Source of the DNA: Punica granatum | Taxonomy: Eukaryota > Streptophyta > Magnoliopsida > Myrtales > Lythraceae | Length of the DNA: 64,000 nt | Direction: 5' to 3' | Assembly: GCF_007655135.1 (NCBI RefSeq) | Contig: NC_045133.1 | Coordinates: 16,775,845 to 16,839,844, forward strand | Shown: positions 1 to 13,180 of the stretch, in pieces | Layout of the letters: each line of letters opens with the position of its first letter | How positions within the stretch are numbered: the first letter of the stretch is position 1 | The notes under the pieces: model-generated | The model's database searches: none | Seen by the model: the letters and a program-made list of their open reading frames with translations, nothing else | What the model was told of the DNA's origin: nothing | Program-made: the position numbers and the translations under genes

Positions 1-2205
1 TGCATGTATGAAAAGGGAATAAGCATGATAATCAAAACTGATATGTGTGTGTATAGATATATTCGATGACAAGAACTTGATTTATAACTCGTACGCAACG
101 TTTTTAGGGCCAGGATTGCATTTGCAGCCCTTACGCAGGGATCATGTGCTTCACAGTTGATTTTGATATTAATCCAAACAGTAATAATATGGGTTGATTC
201 AAGCGATTCGACGTTTATTCATCTTAAATAAGATTTTGGATTTGAGTCTTGTGAATGAAAAAAATCTATACAGAGAAAATTTTATCTACTTAGTGGACTG
301 ATCCGACTTGAACTGAATTAGTCGGGATCCAAAAGGTTTTTGAATACCAAGATACACACCCAAAATATTAATCCAAACAGTTCTTTTGGGTGAGTGGACA
401 TAGAAAGTGATATTTTTCTTTGACATGTTCTTCGTAATTAGAAATTATAAAAGAGTTGCCAGGCCTGACAAAATCACATTACAGTTGGCATGGCTCATCA
501 CCCATCACGTCCCCATGTGATTAATTTTCAACATTTACCCACTTACAGATCTTAACAATAAATTCTTAAATATTTAAAATATGAGTGTTAGATACTATTT
601 TCCTCTCCCAAGGAGTTTTTTTTTTCTTTTTTATAGAAACATTGGGTGGCCAGTAAATTTTTAACAGCTTTGCCTAGGGAATTTGATTTCTATAGTTTTC
701 AACACATTTGCAATTTTAAAATAGAACAAATGAAAACGTCTCAACCTGGTGATAATATTCACACTGATCTATGTTTCTAAATTATTATGATTATTATTAA
801 TATTAACTAGTAAATAATAATCCACACTGTCATTTTATAAGATTTATTCAAACTGGTCTAGTTATGTTTTTGTGATTCCTAAGGACTTAAAAACTTAAAA
901 ATTAAAACCTTAATATAAGGCCCAAATGAAAGCTTATAGAGAATGGATTGGAAAAAGATTGGAAAAAGATTGGTCTGGGACTGCCAAGATTTTGAAGTTG
1001 TAGAAATCAATGGTCGAAAGAGAAATTGCATGAAGTACAAGGCAAAAGTCCTCTTCGGAAACAAGATTTAGTAGATCATTTCCATGTTAATAGTTTAAAT
1101 GTGAAATTTTCAGAAATAAAAATTTAGAATTTATTTTTATTGTGTTGAGGTTTGGTTTTCTCATATTGAAACAAATAGAAAGAAAATCTTAGGAACATAA
1201 GAGGAATGATTCCACCACCTTGTATCTTAAAATTTTTGGACTGAATATGAGTTTAATCACTTATAAATTTAAGACAATTAAATATTTACAGTTACAAAAA
1301 AATGTCTGATAAAATATAATAAATTTCCTTAAAATTTGGAAAATGAAACTTGATCGAGGACCATTCGTTTAGAAAGTTGGCATTTAACTCCATATAATTG
1401 CTTTGACTAAATCATTTATCTTTTGGAAGTATACGTCAATTTTGTCCATAACTTTAAGAACTTTTTTTTTTAAGATTATACATTTATTTTTCACCAAATA
1501 AGTCACTGCATTACATAAATTATTCGCGTAACGTTTTTATTAATTTGAAAATGTTCACTTTAATTTGAGAAATAAAAGGCCTGAAAAATATTCAATCTAT
1601 TTTTTCAACAAATGGAGTTAAATGTTATTTTCTCAAACTTCAAAGGAGAGTATTGCATTTTATCTGAAATTATATTATATATCTTTTGGAGCGATAAAGT
1701 TTTGAACAGTTATATAATTATAAGTTGATCAATAAGGATGACATTTTTCATGATGAGATGCTGATGACCACCATGCGTGTATCACATCACACTGTTGTCA
1801 TCGTCCCGTCATCTACAAACAGTCGAATTTATTGAACGGAAGCTTTATTAATATAGTAAAGACAAACAGATATTTCTCTCTTTATTGAAAAAGAAAAAGA
1901 ACACAGATGCAGTCAAAGGATTAACTCAAAAAAAAAACTTGGATTTACTCTATGTCCTAAATACAATCGATAATAGTTTTTTTTGGAAACTTGGATATTT
2001 AATTTAAGTTATTATTGTTATAGTTATTTTTTCTAATTTCTAGTTATTAAAGAGTCCCGTACGTGGGCAATGAAAATATGAGAAATAAATGGTTATAAAA
2101 AATCATGAGTTTTCATAGAAAAATAATTTATAATTTCATTATTTTGCGTTTATGAGGTAAACAAAATGTATGTATTGTTATCGAAGATTACGTCTGTTGG
2201 GAACC
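1..2205. other. AT-rich intergenic DNA, no gene seen
   Basis: Very AT-rich sequence with homopolymer runs on both strands. No reading frame here resembles a known protein and no paired splice signals were found around a conserved exon. I see no element with clear ends until the SINE that follows. Confidence 0.6.
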
Positions 2206-2406
2206 CTTTCAAGGCCCACTTTTTTTTTTGTTTTTCTGTTTTTTAGTAATCGACTACTCGACCGGGCGGTGTATTGTATGGCCTGAAACCCGTCAATTAA
2301 ACCTCAGATGCCGACCTCCGAAAGAATCTAACTCTGAACCTAGCCTACTGCTTGTTGTCAGCTTACCAGCGAGTCCAATCCCTCGTTGATCTTTCAAGGC
2401 CCACTT
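2206..2406 (-). mobile_element. tRNA-derived SINE with 16-bp target site duplication
   Basis: The 16-bp word CTTTCAAGGCCCACTT occurs at 2206-2221 and again at 2391-2406. The 169 bp between them (2222-2390) begin on + with a T-rich tract, so the element lies on - with a poly(A) tail. Read on -, its head carries an A-box-like GGACTCGCTGGTAAGC and, about 40 bp on, a degenerate B-box region, the layout of plant Au/SolS-type SINEs transcribed by RNA polymerase III. Length, tail and exact flanking repeats all fit LINE-mediated retroposition. It has no coding capacity and is probably fairly young, because the flanking repeats are identical. Family assignment is by general resemblance, not by a search. 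Confidence 0.78.
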
Positions 2407-5322
2407 GTGATCACTTGGTCGATGATATATAAAATGGATTGTGATCACACACTTCCCCGATAGAATGTAAAACGGATTGCAGCTACTTCACTGGTAGAAC
2501 AGAAGAAGAAAACGAAAAAAGAAAAAGAAATTGCTCCTTCACCAAGAGGGTCGAACAACAGCTTTTTCCACTAGGCCCGGTGGCCGAATTGGAAGTTGGC
2601 AGATTAGTACTGAACCAGATTCTTTCGATAGCGAAAATGAACATTGTGCAAGAGCAGCATGCTAATCTTGAGAGAGAGAGAGAGAGAGAGAATGGGGGAG
2701 ATCGGCATTGGTTCCCAGTCACATTTGAAAATAAGTTCTTTTTTTTTTAATTTCTGAGAAATAATATTTAGTTTCAACTTCAAGAATATAAAGAAATAAT
2801 TTAATCTCTTTTTAATAAAAAAAAGTTGTTTTTATATTTTTAAACATTAATCTAAGAGCAATCAAAGTAAAATATCGTGAGTAATAACATATCCAAAATT
2901 TTTCTAAACCCAAAGATTTGTAATCATTCATGTCCAATCCCGTTCTCTGATTCTACCGGTAACTAAATGCGTGATATATAAATAATACATTCATTAAGAG
3001 CATCAAACTTATGTCGTAAATAAACAGGTTTCATCTGTGTGATTCATTTAAACGTATGGTTGGACACGCATTTTAATAACAAGTATTTAGTCTGTTATCA
3101 GATATTTAAGAGAAAACTAACATTTCAATCCTCAAATATGTGGCGAGCCACCACTTAAGAACCTGAATAAGTTTTGCCACCGCTTAGGTCCTCCAATCCC
3201 GATTTCATTTTACAATTAGATCTGAGCGTCAATTCCTTTAAAGAAAATCTGAGATGAACATTTACGTGGCGTTAACAGCGTCAACATTAAGAATATTATC
3301 TTTTAAAGAAAATTTCACAAAAAGACATTATTTTAGTATAATTTTTTTAACAAATATTATTTTAAATTTTAAATAAACATCGGGAAATAGACCGATTGGG
3401 GCTCTCAAGCTGGCCATCCCCTACCCTAGGCGAGATCTTCATGAGCACCGCATACCTCTAGCAACCTTGCCTCAAGGGCGGTGGCCGACCGGGGAGTCCC
3501 CAACCGGTCTGGGCCCTTCCTAAGAGAGAGAGGAAGGAAACAGATGGGTCTGGAGGCTTCTCGATCAACGTGTCTACGGTGACTTCGCTTGAGAAGGTGG
3601 TTGCTAGCACACAAGTCCCTAGCCGCTCTGCCCTCCCCTCGCTCTCTATTTCGAAAAACAACTACATGACACTCTCGGCTTTTTCGCCTTTATCAGTCTC
3701 TCCAAATTAATCTTATATCAATATGAATTTCTCCTTGTGTCAATATATTGAATTACATGTGAAATTAATTTGTTATATTTTCTGAATTTATGAGCTGAAT
3801 GTGTGCTTTTCCCCTGATAATAGCACCAGTGTGTTTGTATATGTTGGCCGTGTTCTCACATAAACATAAGCACGCTAACATTAATAGTTTTTTTTTTCCT
3901 TGAAAACTAAGATAAATAGGTCTGATGCTTATATTGTATAAATTCAGTTATAATATCAATCGTATAAAGTATGTCCATCTTCCGAGTTACTGGAAGTTTT
4001 ATATCTGATTCAGGGCATTTAATCAAATTAGCCAGCTGGACTAATTTAAACATGTAATGTAATTTTATATTGGTACGGCGGAATGAAATGAAAATGAATG
4101 CAATGAATTATATATTGTGAAATATATTTTTATTGAGAGAAAAATGATTTCTTTTTTATATTTAAATTTAAAAATGTGGATGAATGTAATTTAGATGGAT
4201 GACTATATTTATGAAGATTACAATTTATATATAATACGATGTAACCTGAGATGGCATGGAGAAATGCAAGTATGTCTCATTCCTATTGAATTGAAACGAA
4301 CGGACAAAATTAAGACAGCCAATGAGAACGCCACGTCCTAAATATTTGACTTTTTTTTTATAAAACGTTCCAGAAGGAAAAAACACGAAGGGAACAATCA
4401 TCATGATGACGGCGCCTTGACGCCAGCGTCTATATAACTGGTCAGTCCGGCCCGAAAACTTTTGCCGCCACGCGCTCCAACTTCCTTATGTCCTTCCTGC
4501 CCCAGCGATCCAACTTCCTCGATTTGAAATTTATTTTCATTTATTTATTAATTTTTATTTACTAAGAAGTGGTGTCTCGATTTCATCCAATTAATCTCCA
4601 CAATTCATTTGAACACTTTACAAATACACAAGACTTATCAGCTCAGGTGGATCGATCCGTGTAGGTGGTCCCATGAAAAATATTCCCTAGCATAATTTTC
4701 AAATGACTCGAAGTCCAATTTGGCTCGTAAATTTGAAATTAAATTTTTGCAAATGAAAAAACCCCCACATGTCGATGGGCGAATCATGAAATTATTCCAA
4801 TTTTGGATTACATATGATTGATGCATACATATTGATTGCAACAAATAGATGTGTGAACGTAAAAGCACTGCAAAATTTGCTGGGGGTGATCCATTTGTGC
4901 CCTCATTACTATGCCAGTCTCTTGGCCAGGCAACTTACAGGTACGTTTTTTGGATCATCTGCTTCCACGGGCTTGTGGGGTGTTAATTCGATACCAAAAC
5001 TAGCAATCTCCAAGCGATTTTTTTCTCTTTGTATGAAAATACAGTTTGGGTATTATACTATATCCAAATTTATAGATCCCAAAATTGAATCAAATCTTTT
5101 AATTCATCAGACCAGACTGTGTCAAAATAAGGAATTAAATAAAATATTTACTCCCCATTGCAAATATGGCAATTCCCATAATTTTAATTTCAACTTCTCT
5201 CTCATCCCATTTCCCATTTGACATTTGCCATCCTTTCTCCTACTCCATAGCCATTTTCTCTTCTACTTCTTCTTCCTCCTCTGCCTTCCTGCTCCTTCCA
5301 AATCACCCAACTCATCTCCACA
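2407..5322. other. intergenic DNA upstream of the pirin gene
   Basis: Mostly AT-rich. It holds a (GA)n microsatellite at about 2670-2691 and an isolated GC-rich block at about 3385-3665 that differs sharply in composition from its surroundings and may be a diverged repeat. Short open frames in that block match nothing I recognise. The last part (about 4480-5320) is the pirin promoter region. A 135-codon open frame at 4814-5221 looks accidental. Confidence 0.5.
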
Positions 5323-5330
5323 TATAAATA
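5323..5330 (+). promoter_or_regulatory. TATA box of the pirin gene
   Basis: TATAAATA stands 53 bp before the chosen start codon, after a C/T-rich stretch. With normal TATA spacing, transcription would begin near 5355 and give a short A/C-rich leader of about 30 nt, typical of plant leaders. The element is seen directly; the transcription start is inferred. Confidence 0.6.
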
Positions 5331-5382
5331 CCCAACCAAACATCCCAAAGACACAAACAAAAACCCAACAAAGCAAAAGCTT

Positions 5383-7325
5383 ATGAGAGCTGCTGCCTTC
5401 CAAAAGTCTCTCGTCTCACTGTTCCATAAGAATCCCACACTAGCTTCTGCAGTCATCAAGGGCGGTCTTGGATCCTCTGTCTCCGACTTTCCACGAAACA
5501 TTTTTCGCGCTAGCTGCCATACCATGTCTCAAGATTCTCAGTTCGAGAGCCCGAGAACCGTCGTGAAGAAGGTCTTGGCTAAGCAGCAGAAGGAAGGGGA
5601 AGGGGCCACCGTCAGAAGGAGCATTGGAAGGTTCCCGTTCTCGAAATCCCTTTGATCGCCTTCCTTTCCTCTGTTCGTGAGATGATTTTCTCGTTCAGTA
5701 ACGAACCCGATTGTTCTTGGATAATCTTTTTCAGGATGGAATTAAGGAACTTGGATCCATTTCTTATGCTGGATGAATTCTACGGTACTGCATCTTTGAT
5801 CCCGATGACCAGTTGACTCAGACTTATTAAATTCATTTAATCACTTAATTAGTTTTTTTTTTTCTGAAATAATTAATTAATTAATTATTTCGAATAATGT
5901 AATTAAATAGTGATCCTTGATTGTTGCAGTGTCCCCTCCTGCTGGATTCCCTGACCATCCACATAGAGGTCTCACACACGTACCATCAAATTTCGGTTTT
6001 TTTTTTTTTTTTTGTCGGAACGAATTCTATTATTCTTCGTGTACAATCGGTATGACGGATGTTCTTAATGATTTTTCAGGTTTTGAAACTGTCACCTACA
6101 TGCTGCAGGTAATTAATCGCTATCTCTCCATCTCACCAAACCCAAAAAAGAATTGATTTCATTCAATAACGATGAATTCGGGGAGATTGAATTCTCTTTG
6201 CTTCGAATTTCAGGGAGCCTTCACCCACCAAGACTTTGCCGGTCACAAGGGAACGATCGGAACCGGCGATGTTCAGGTACAACGTCAAACTTCAAACTCC
6301 GACAAATCTCCACCATAAAAACAATTCCGACTTTGAATTTTTTGATATGATAATTGAAAAATGTGTCGTGTTGTGAACAGTGGATGACCGCAGGAAGGGG
6401 AATAATCCACTCGGAGATGCCTGCTACTGATGGGGTCAACAAAGGGCTGCAGCTTTGGATCAATCTTTCCTCCAGAGACAAAATGTGAGACAACTTATTC
6501 CGAGTCTCTCAGAGTAACCGACTGATCAAGTTGTTAAATCGGGAATGCCCTCGGAGTACTTTTAGCAGTTTTGCACTTATTTTGCTCTGAATTGCTATTG
6601 CAACAGTTGGTTTGGGTTCATATCGGATTTGGTTTTCATTAACTCTCATCATCATGCTCTTAACCGCGCAATTCTGAACCATTAGTTTCTTTTTTCGAGT
6701 TTTTTCGGTTTAGCATGCTTATATCTGTTTTTTTGGTATTATGCTTGATGAAAGGGCTTTTCAGATTTATGCTAAGTTCTGATCTTTATCGGCCCTTCTT
6801 GATTTATAGAATCTGACATAAGAGAAACCGACTTGCAGGATCGAGCCGAGGTACCAGGAGCTCCCGAGCGAGGACATACCGACAGCAGAAGCGGATGGGG
6901 TTGAGGTCCGTGTGATTGCTGGGGAGTCCATGGGGGTCCGATCCCCCGTCTACACCCGGACTCCAACAATGTACCTCGATTTCACACTGAAGCCCAGGGC
7001 GCAGGCCCACCAGCCCATCCCGGAGGACTGGACAGCGTTTCTTTACGTGATTGAAGGCGAGGGGCTGTTTGGGACCCTGAACTCGCCACCAGCAGGGGCC
7101 CACAACGTGCTTGTGCTGGGCAAAGGGGACGGCCTGAGTGTGTGGAACAACGGATCGAAGCCGCTAAGGTTCGTGCTGATAGCAGGGCAGCCGCTGCACG
7201 AGCCGGTGGTGCAGTACGGGCCGTTCGTGATGAATTCGCAGGCCCAGATCGATCAGGCGATCGACGACTATCAATACGCCAAGAACGGGTTTGAGATGGC
7301 AAAGCATTGGAGGTCTCAGTCTTAG
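5383..7325 (+). CDS. pirin-like protein (cupin-fold Fe-binding protein), 7 exons
   Basis: Exons 5383-5630, 5735-5784, 5930-5968, 6080-6108, 6214-6276, 6381-6484 and 6839-7325 join in frame with GT-AG introns to 339 codons plus TAG. The N-terminal pirin cupin is diagnostic: DHPHRGFET at about 108-116, [14 protein letters not shown] at about 132-145 and HSEMP at about 153-157. By analogy with human pirin, H109, H111, H153 and E155 are the iron ligands, and all are present. The C-terminal half matches the second cupin. Pirins bind non-haem iron, some have quercetinase activity, and plant PRN1 has been linked to G-protein/ABA signalling; which role applies here is unknown. Residues 1-47 precede an internal Met (MSQDSQFE) and are basic and serine-rich, so they may be an organelle-targeting extension; initiation at that Met would give a standard-length pirin. 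AATAAA lies at 7450. The gene appears intact. Confidence 0.93.
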
Positions 7326-9293
7326 GGAGGGAAAATGACTTGGGAGCCACGATTATTGATATATTTTGATTATTATTAATTTTCTTGTCCTTTTGCAATG
7401 CGTCGATTATTTAAAACAAAAAAAAAATCACTTAGGAAAATAATGAAGAAATAAATAGCACAGATTTTTCTTCTTCTCTCTCTCTTCTCCATTGTTGCAA
7501 TGAACGACACAATCTAATGCAACTTATGAATTGGCAAATGGGCCCTGCATGATCCGATGGTCTCATCGAATCGTTCCTAACCCGTAAAATTAAGTTAAGG
7601 TAAGAATCTTCGAGTCACGAGAGGTCGCTATCGGTCGGGCCGTTTTCCATTGTGGGTTGGAAGAAAGGGGTGCTTCTAGAAGGTGTGCAGTAGGAAGTGT
7701 GCAATCAGGGTGATCCACTAAATTCTATGATGGAGATAAGCTTTTATCATTATCATGGCCTTTTGGTTTCCCTCTCTCCCCTCCAAAGTTCATCAAAGAT
7801 ATTTTCTCTCTCTTCCCATGCCAAAAGGCAACATTTTTATCATTCCTTTGTCACAATATGTGGCTAATGGTGGATGAAAAGTTCGAAAAAGTGCTTCGTC
7901 CTTCGACTATTGATATCGGTCACTCATCTTCCATAAGTGCGAGCGGATATGTTTTGAATTTATCGGTGCCACGAATATATAAGAAGTTTACTTTATTAAA
8001 TAATTAAGGATTGAATATAATGATCATCAAACGATTAGAATTATACCTGTGTTTTGGCATCTAAAATTAGATGACAGTATTTTTCTCTTTTTACTTTTCT
8101 TTGCTTTTGAGTTTTAATGGGAGTTGAAATTAGTGGGTAGGGATTCGAAAATCCTTTTGCCTTTTATTTTCCCTCCTCATTTGAGAGATTGGGTTCTTAA
8201 TCATCATATCAACACCACCCAAGAAGTTGACCTTCCACCAACAAATATTGGAAAATTGCTTAGAGCCACTTCAAGAAAAAGCTTGAAGTCGGAGTGACAC
8301 ATCCTCGAAAAAGCTTATCTAGTACATTTTAAGGACCGATATTTGCGTCTTGTAAAAGTAATCTTTCTTTTGATAATATTGACATAATAAAAAGTTAATC
8401 TAACAGTCACAGAAGGTCGGAACCATTATAATTTTCCAGTTCCTCAGGGTAATGTGCTCAATCATCCAACGTTGTCACATCGTTTGTGTCTGTGTGCGCC
8501 GGAGGGAGATTTAAAAGATCTGCATCCACACAAATAGCCACAATCTGACTTGTGAGACATGACATAGCCACACAAATAGTGTCTATGAAAGTGAGGCTGC
8601 GGTCCTTTGCCATTGGGAGTCCTCATCATTCAATTTTGGTTGAAAATCGGGCATATCACGACTCTGACTTGTGAAAAATAACATATCCCTACTGATATAT
8701 AATCAACTTCATCGTTCATCATGATGTCATGTAGTCATGCTCGAGAGAGCTGGCAACTATCAGCAAGCTAAGCAGTGCAGGGCAAATCCTCAAGTAATAG
8801 AGAATGAAACTTAATAAGATACTAACAAGAATGCGATTCAATAATCTTACAATTCTAATATCCCTCATCCCTCATCGTTTCATCCTACTGACCGCCCCAT
8901 AGGGGAATACACTTGAACGAAGTTAAGATAGTTAACATAAGCTTCGGAATTCTGCCCTGTTTCTTACAGAAAACAGTAATACTTATTCGTCATGCAGCCA
9001 GATACATCGGTAGATGAAAGGATAAACATAATCCCAGTCCTCTGACAAGTCAAAATTTCATCCAATTCCACCTTATTATGCACAATTACATATATTAGTT
9101 CAATAAATATCCAAAAGTGACCTCTGTTATATGTTCTTGACCTGAATAAATAAGATTTTGTTCTATGATGCCATACAATTGAAACAACCATAATTATCGA
9201 AGAAACAAGCAAAGAACCAAATCCATCCAACTTAATCAAATTGACAACCCGACCTTAGAACCACACTCCTCTTGAGCTAGAAAGTGAGAAGAG
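7326..9293. other. intergenic DNA between the converging pirin and RABA5 genes
   Basis: The two genes converge here, so the stretch holds both 3' untranslated regions and spacer. An AATAAA lies at 7450 for pirin. No third gene, RNA gene or bounded repeat was recognised. Part of 8900-9293 is probably the RABA5 3' UTR. Confidence 0.5.
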
Positions 9294-12200
9294 TCACCTT
9301 GAACAGCAAGAAAAGCCCTGATTCGACTTTGAATCAGTTCCATTACCAACAAGTGTTACCCTGTTCACAGATAATTCTGCTTTGTACGCATCCGAATTTA
9401 GAACCTTCCTGCTGACACTGTTATAGATCTCTTTGATTACAAGCTCGAAAGCTGTCTTAACATTTGTTGAATTGAGGGCTGATGTCTCCATGAAAAATAG
9501 ACCTTCTGATTCAGCTAGGCTTTTTCCTTCCTCGACACTCACATCCCGGATGTTCTCTAAGTCACATTTGTTCCCGACCAACATTCTTGCAACAGTTGTG
9601 TCAGAATGAGCTGCACATGGTTCATTTTACTTCAAGCTGTTAGAGATATGAACATGTGGCTGAAGACGAAAAACTTGGAGTGAATACCCAAAATAAGCAA
9701 CTGATTCCACATTAGAGAATGAAAAGTCCATGAACTGTCGACTAGTGAAACAAATAATCGTATTATCTAGAGAAGAGCCATCAAATTTAATAGGAAAGGT
9801 GCAGGAGTGCTCCTCACGGGCCACCTTTAAGGGTGCTTTTGGAAGGAGGGAAGAGGTAGTGGGAGGGAGATGGAGGAATTCGTATATAATTTTTCTTATT
9901 ACTTCGTCCATTTCCCTCCCTCTCCCTTTGTCCCAAACAGCTTATGTTTGGGACAGGGGAGATGTGATCAAACATCCTTTATCCCTATACAAATGGTAGA
10001 CCCTCAGGGAAGCTCAACAATGCTAACCGGGAACATTTACTTTTGAGGCAACAAACATTACGTTGGTCTTTTTTTTTTTTTTTTGGCCACATAATGGTCA
10101 TTTGATCTAAAAAATCTAGTAAGAAATGGGCAGGAAGTGTAAAGTTATATTAAAATGAAAGAGTAGGGTTGGTTGATTACTGGATTCATAGATGATCTAC
10201 ATGTATCATGATCCTCATCCAATCTGACGGCTTAAGCTGTTTATTATAAATGTAAAACCGGACTTTTCCCATAGTAACACCAATTATAAGCAGAAAACTC
10301 CAACAATGCAATAATATAGCAAAAATACAGTACATTCAATTCTTTAGAGGAGGTTGGTGCAACAGGAGCTGAGGAAATGGAAAACTAAAGTATCATAAAG
10401 AGGTCTGGGCAAATGAGAAGACATTTAGGGGATGAGCCGATGAGAGGACATAGATAAACGAAAGACACCAGCATAAAACATGAAGATATAGATAAATGAA
10501 AAAAGCCAGCATAAAAATTTGTGGCAGGGACCCCAAGGAAACCTTGGAGAACTCTCAAGAAATGGCTCGAAAGGGGCATTCACTAAAAACATGATCCAGA
10601 AGAAAGCCGAGAGACCTTCCTAGGAGTAAGCATTGCTGCTCTTTTGCTCCCAATCAAGTACCTCAGACCCACAAAATTTAATGCAATAGCAACAAGATAA
10701 GACATTCGATGATTCTTACACTACTATTATGGTTCTCAGATATGTCCACTTTCCACTACAGTAAATATGAAAGAGAAAAACATCTACTCTGACAGGTCAA
10801 ACTCGCAGGAGATGCTATTAGAAATGAGAATACAAGAATCAGAAGATGAGAGAACCAGAAAATTGTTTATGCCCTAGAATTTTTTTGTAACAAGTGAAAT
10901 TTTGTTATATAACAGCATCCATGTGCATTAATCTGCTTGTATTGTCCAGCCGAAACTCATAGGAAGAAAACTCTGCATAACATATATAGCCAACATGACC
11001 ATCTTTATGAGGGCATAGTCTATAATTTTATTAGTTAAAGCCAAATACCAAGACGAGGAAGCAAAGAGAGGTGCATGGTACATGTACAAAAGATAGTTAA
11101 TAAAATGAAGTAGAAGTGCATGAAGCCTATCAAATGCTTTAGTAAGAAGTGGGATTATATAGAGGAGAGTCATCGTGATTGTAGTGGGGGTTGCATGACA
11201 TGAGAGGACGCCATCAGAGCTCTCGCAGAAAGCATGACAATATGGAGAAAAAATTGGTACCACAACATGATCCTTTACCTTTTGTTGTAATTTCTCTATT
11301 CCTGAGCCCATTTACAAGATCAGCACAGATAGCAACGGGATTAACGAGTTCAGTTAGATCCATTTGCACAAACATGTTAAATGTTAAGTTTTATCTAACG
11401 TAGTTATTTATACTGTTATACATATTGACAGCTACTTCAATCTGCATCTCTGAAGAAAATTGATGAAACTATGTGGAGAGGTAACATTGCAGCATCTAAT
11501 CAGATTAGTCAAAGCAAAGTACATAACAACACACAAGCAGGGAAGAAGAAAGAAAAGAGAAGGAGAAAGAGGAGGAAAAGAAGATGACCATTAGAAGCAA
11601 CCCATCACCAACCTCTATTTCTGGGACTAGTTATCAAGGAACAGAAGGCCCAAGACACAAAATATGACAACTCTCAATAGAAGTGCATCAAAGAAGGGAA
11701 GAAGAGGCATCAGAAAGCACAAGCAACCCGTGACAACATCTACTTTTCGCTTTGTCAGATCAACCAACCAAGACACATCCCATATATAGCCCTAGCACCC
11801 ATCAACTTTGCCAAATCAGTTCTAAAACCCACGGTACAACATTTTCATCGCCAGATCCTTAACCCAACTCATCGAACTAAAGAATCCGGAAATCGCCCAG
11901 AGCCAAAACTCACATCCCCAACCAAATCGCACCAACTGCCCTCAAATGGCAAGGACATAAAGCATGAACCTTTTACATAACAGCCTTCTGTCCTCAAGGG
12001 TTTGAACAGCCTAACATTGACGGCATTCCATTGCAACATGGTTTGATCTGATTGAGATCAGGCTGATGCCATTAGGCCGCAAATTCGACTCGAATTTTCA
12101 CATCTAACACTATATGATCTCACAATTTCTCTTGCAGCACAAAGATCTGATAGACGGCAATGAACTCATCGGCACTGACCCACTAAAGCTCATCTCAGAC

Positions 12201-12676
12201 TCGAGATAGCTACAGATCTGAAAATCGTGCTGGAGTCATATCTAAACAGAGACCCAGTCTACGCAACTTCCACTACCAATCACCCAAAATGTTTGGAACT
12301 AAGTACGAAGTTAGCTAGTGGGGAGCAAGGGGGGCGGCTTACTCTTGAGCTCATCGAGCCAGCGGCCGACGTTCTCAAAGGTGGTGCGGCGGCTGATGTC
12401 GTAGACGACGAGGGCGCCGACGGCGCCGCGGTAGTAGGCGGAGGTGACGGCACGGAAGCGCTCCTGGCCGGCGGTGTCCCAAATCTGGGCCTTGACTTCC
12501 TTGCCGTCGATGTCCATGCTCTGGGTCTGGAACTCGACGCCGATGGTGGCCTTGGAGTGGGGGTTGAACTCGTTGCGCGCGTAGCGGGAGAGGAGGTTCG
12601 ACTTGCCGACGGCCGAGTCCCCGATTATCACGATCTTGAATAGGTACTCCTCCCCTCCCTCCTCGTCCGACGACAT
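9294..12676 (-). CDS. RABA5: Rab GTPase, RABA5 (Rab11-like) type, 2 exons
   Basis: Exon 1 is 12676-12343 and exon 2 is 9610-9294, separated by a 2732-bp GT-AG intron. The joint codon reads Thr, giving 216 residues. Visible GTPase motifs are GDSAVGKS (19-26), the ATIGVEF switch I/effector region (43-49), WDTAGQE (66-72), NKCD (125-128) and ETSAL (153-157). The C-terminus is CCSR, a double-cysteine geranylgeranylation site. The sequence around the intron ([15 protein letters not shown]) and the C-terminal half match the plant RABA5 subclass, closest by eye to RABA5c/ARA4. RABA proteins act in trans-Golgi/recycling-endosome traffic to the plasma membrane and cell plate. Exon 1 is distinctly GC-rich compared with exon 2. 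A (GA)n run lies in the leader. Motifs and length are complete. Confidence 0.95.
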
Positions 12677-12780
12677 TGCCAGCGGCTGCTGTGCCCTCAG
12701 CAGAACCTTCCCCTTCCCCTTCTTCTTCTTGTCCTTCTTCTTCCTCCTCCGCCGGGATGCTCGCTTCGACCTTGAAAGCA

Positions 12781-12811
<31 letters not shown>

Positions 12812-13180
12812 GGGGGAAACCTTGAAGACGTGGGAAAGTGGTCTGAATTAGTGGAGACGACAGAGAGAGAGGATTGATGGAGTTGGGGATTCTGTGTCCG
12901 CCAGGCGTATGCGCTCAAGCGTGAAGAGGTGGGCCCCTAAGTTCCCTGGGCCATAAGATGTGTTGGAATAGGCGCATACGCCGAGGGTACGCTCGAGTGT
13001 GGAATGGGGATCAGAGCTGGCACAGACAGGAGACCGCTGAGGATCGTAACGTAATATCAGTATCGAAAGTGATTTCCGGGCCCACCGACCGATCTTCGAA
13101 TTCAAAGTTTATGATATTTTTTTTTTTCCTTCCTAATTTTTTTCTTTGAGGTTTTATCAGTTTCTTTTAGAAGAAACATT
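12677..13180 (-). promoter_or_regulatory. RABA5 leader and promoter region with GA repeat and inverted repeat
   Basis: Directly upstream of the RABA5 start codon on - is a CT/GA-rich leader with a perfect (GA)n run at about 12787-12811. About 230 bp upstream an 11-bp perfect inverted repeat, GGCGTATGCGC at 12904-12914 and its complement at 12972-12982, could form a stem. No clear TATA box was found. Function is inferred from position only. Confidence 0.45.

Noticed and set aside
3426..3661. Overlapping frames in a GC-rich block
   Set aside because: No recognisable domain; GC-rich DNA lacks stops by chance, and the block may be a repeat.
4814..5221. 135-codon open frame upstream of pirin
   Set aside because: No family resemblance, lies in the pirin promoter, and composition matches AT-rich spacer.
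6804..7398. Open frames on - across the last pirin exon
   Set aside because: Antisense shadows of a GC-rich exon with clear protein homology on +.
12227..12643. 138-codon open frame on + rich in Ala, Val, Gly and Asp
   Set aside because: It is the antisense of the GC-rich RABA5 exon 1; the codon pattern explains it.
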